Source: Dysgonamonadaceae bacterium
Lineage (GTDB): Bacteria; Bacteroidota; Bacteroidia; Bacteroidales; Dysgonomonadaceae
Length of the DNA stretch: 64,000 nucleotides
Direction of reading: 5' to 3'
Assembly: GCA_031254645.1 (NCBI GenBank)
Contig: JAIRUA010000012.1
Span: 124,001-188,000 of the forward strand
The notes beneath the pieces are model-generated. The model had not been told where the DNA came from and did not search any database. It was given only the letters and a program-made list of their open reading frames with translations. Positions 63,109 through 64,000 of the stretch are shown one piece after another. Position numbers and translations under genes: made by a program. Position 1 is the first letter of the stretch, and every line of letters begins with the position of its first letter.

Positions 63109-64000
63109 TTAATCATTCAAATGTCTTTGTTCGATTTCGATATTGATTTTATCTACCAAATTATCATCAAGTTCATATTTCGATATGAAAAACATTGCCA
63201 ATAAAAGCAATAGCATCGGTATTCCTGCCACGAGCAACAAAATTCCCTGTTCGGCAAGTGCAGATTGTGCTGGCAGATTAGCATCAAAATGTACAAATGC
63301 CAACACCAATCCGGGAACAACGCCGCCAAGTGCCATTCCGGCTTTGAAAAACAGACCTGTCAAAGCGTTTACAATGCCCGAAATTCTTCGTCCTGTGTTG
63401 TATTCGCCGAAAGAAATAACTTCGGGAACTAACGCCCACATATATCCGGTAGCTACAATTACGCCTGTGGATTTAATGAATTGTGCAACCATTACCAACC
63501 AAATTTGATTGCCGAGCACGGGCACGAGATAAAGCATTCCCATTCCGACAATAGCAACGGACAAAAATACATAAAACATCTGTTTTTTGCCAATTGCGCG
63601 TTTGATGGCTGGCACCATCGGCATAAAAATAAATGCCGGAATGGAACCAAGTGCCATAAAATAAGGCAACATTTGCGGTGCATCAAGGTTATAAGTCATA
63701 TAATATGCGCCTGCGGAATTACCGATTGCCATCATCGCAAAAGCCGTGAGGAAAAATAGTGCTAATACGCGTAAGGGACGATTTCGTTTAAATTCTGTCC
63801 ACAAATCGGAAGATTTCACTTCTTCGGTTTCTTTTTCGTCCATTACCACGCGCTCTTTGGTTTGCGTGTAGCAGAAAATCAAGAGTGCGAGCCCTGCAAC
63901 AGCATAAATTGACATCGTGATAAACCACGCATCGCCTGCATCGGAAGAATTAATTGTGCCGTCGGGCGAAAGACTTTTTACCATTACGGGAACACCGTAT
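63109..64000 (-). CDS. GPH-family sugar:cation symporter, C-terminal part (5' end outside window)
   Basis: About 297 residues are visible, open to the window edge, so the N-terminal helices are missing. The visible part has about eight helices and the GPH features (central loop with FKRNRPLRVLALFF, VATGYMWALVPEVISFGEYNTGRRISGIVNAL beginning near residue 185, then FFKAGMALGGVVPG). Members carry xylosides, melibiose or glucuronides. Its place before GH10/GH43/GH67 suggests uptake of xylo-oligosaccharides or glucuronides. Confidence 0.9.
   Translation of the reverse strand, partial: YGVPVMVKSLSPDGTINSSDAGDAWFITMSIYAVAGLALLIFCYTQTKERVVMDEKETEEVKSSDLWTEFKRNRPLRVLALFFLTAFAMMAIGNSAGAYYMTYNLDAPQMLPYFMALGSIPAFIFMPMVPAIKRAIGKKQMFYVFLSVAIVGMGMLYLVPVLGNQIWLVMVAQFIKSTGVIVATGYMWALVPEVISFGEYNTGRRISGIVNALTGLFFKAGMALGGVVPGLVLAFVHFDANLPAQSALAEQGILLLVAGIPMLLLLLAMFFISKYELDDNLVDKINIEIEQRHLND

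Overview
The window looks like part of a Bacteroidales (Bacteroidota) chromosome of moderate-to-low GC. The reasons are promoter boxes of the TAnnTTTG type with an upstream TTTG about 19 bases away, many lipoproteins and small outer-membrane barrels, DUF4251, DUF6427 and FISUMP proteins, a Nudix-type sugar regulator beside xylose genes, and a dcw order ftsW-murG-murC-ftsQ-ftsA-ftsZ-yqeY. No phage, integrase, transposase, rRNA, CRISPR array or convincing tRNA was seen.

Layout. 1-6.5 kb: the tail of a FISUMP surface protein, dapA, ribE, a nitroreductase, then an outer-membrane barrel / TPR protein / LptC-like lipoprotein run. 6.6-15.6 kb: the second half of a division and cell-wall (dcw) cluster, with a BRO-N/Fic fusion gene between murG and murC and a frameshifted yqeY at the end. 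15.6-18.4 kb: a small barrel and a C10 lipoprotein protease with a long structured leader. 18.4-22.5 kb: an oxidative-stress block, oxyR divergent from ahpC-ahpF-sodB, with an OxyR-type site and an apparently exported SOD. 22.5-38.3 kb: mainly housekeeping genes (M16 protease, uridine phosphorylase, FloA/NfeD, TPR-PD40 protein, esterase, Tat-exported TIM barrel, ECF S-component with a phosphoribosyltransferase, HhH protein, HflX, TRIC channel, MntA/HepT toxin-antitoxin pair, MnmA). 38.5-42.2 kb: the most unusual section, a beta-barrel gene and a MACPF/B-lectin lipoprotein gene with matching structured leaders and near-identical terminators, followed by an apparently autoregulated class II Fic protein. 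42.5-46.3 kb: recJ and recQ. 46.4-64 kb: a xylose/glucuronoxylan region on the minus strand (xylE, xylA, AT-rich lipoprotein, xylB, Nudix regulator; then, after a DUF4251/DUF6427/purD interlude, D-mannonate oxidoreductase, uxuA, GH67, GH43, GH10 and a GPH transporter).

How the genes work together. The GH10 xylanase, GH67 alpha-glucuronidase and GH43 enzyme can release xylose and (methyl)glucuronate from glucuronoxylan. XylE and the GPH carrier import sugars, XylA/XylB feed the pentose phosphate pathway, and UxuA with the SDR enzyme act in the glucuronate branch. The oxyR-ahpCF-sodB block removes peroxide and superoxide.

Two signals stand out. First, the two genes at 38674 and 39623 have 5' leaders that fold into the same pseudoknot-like shape, with identical 12- and 17-base blocks but stem sequences that differ while keeping pairing; their terminators are almost the same. 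One gene encodes a pore-forming MACPF protein, the other an outer-membrane barrel. Second, most intergenic gaps are filled by inverted repeats of several unrelated sequence families with one architecture (about 15-37 base arms). They often abut or cross stop codons and in two genes have supplied the same C-terminal REGTKAR tail.
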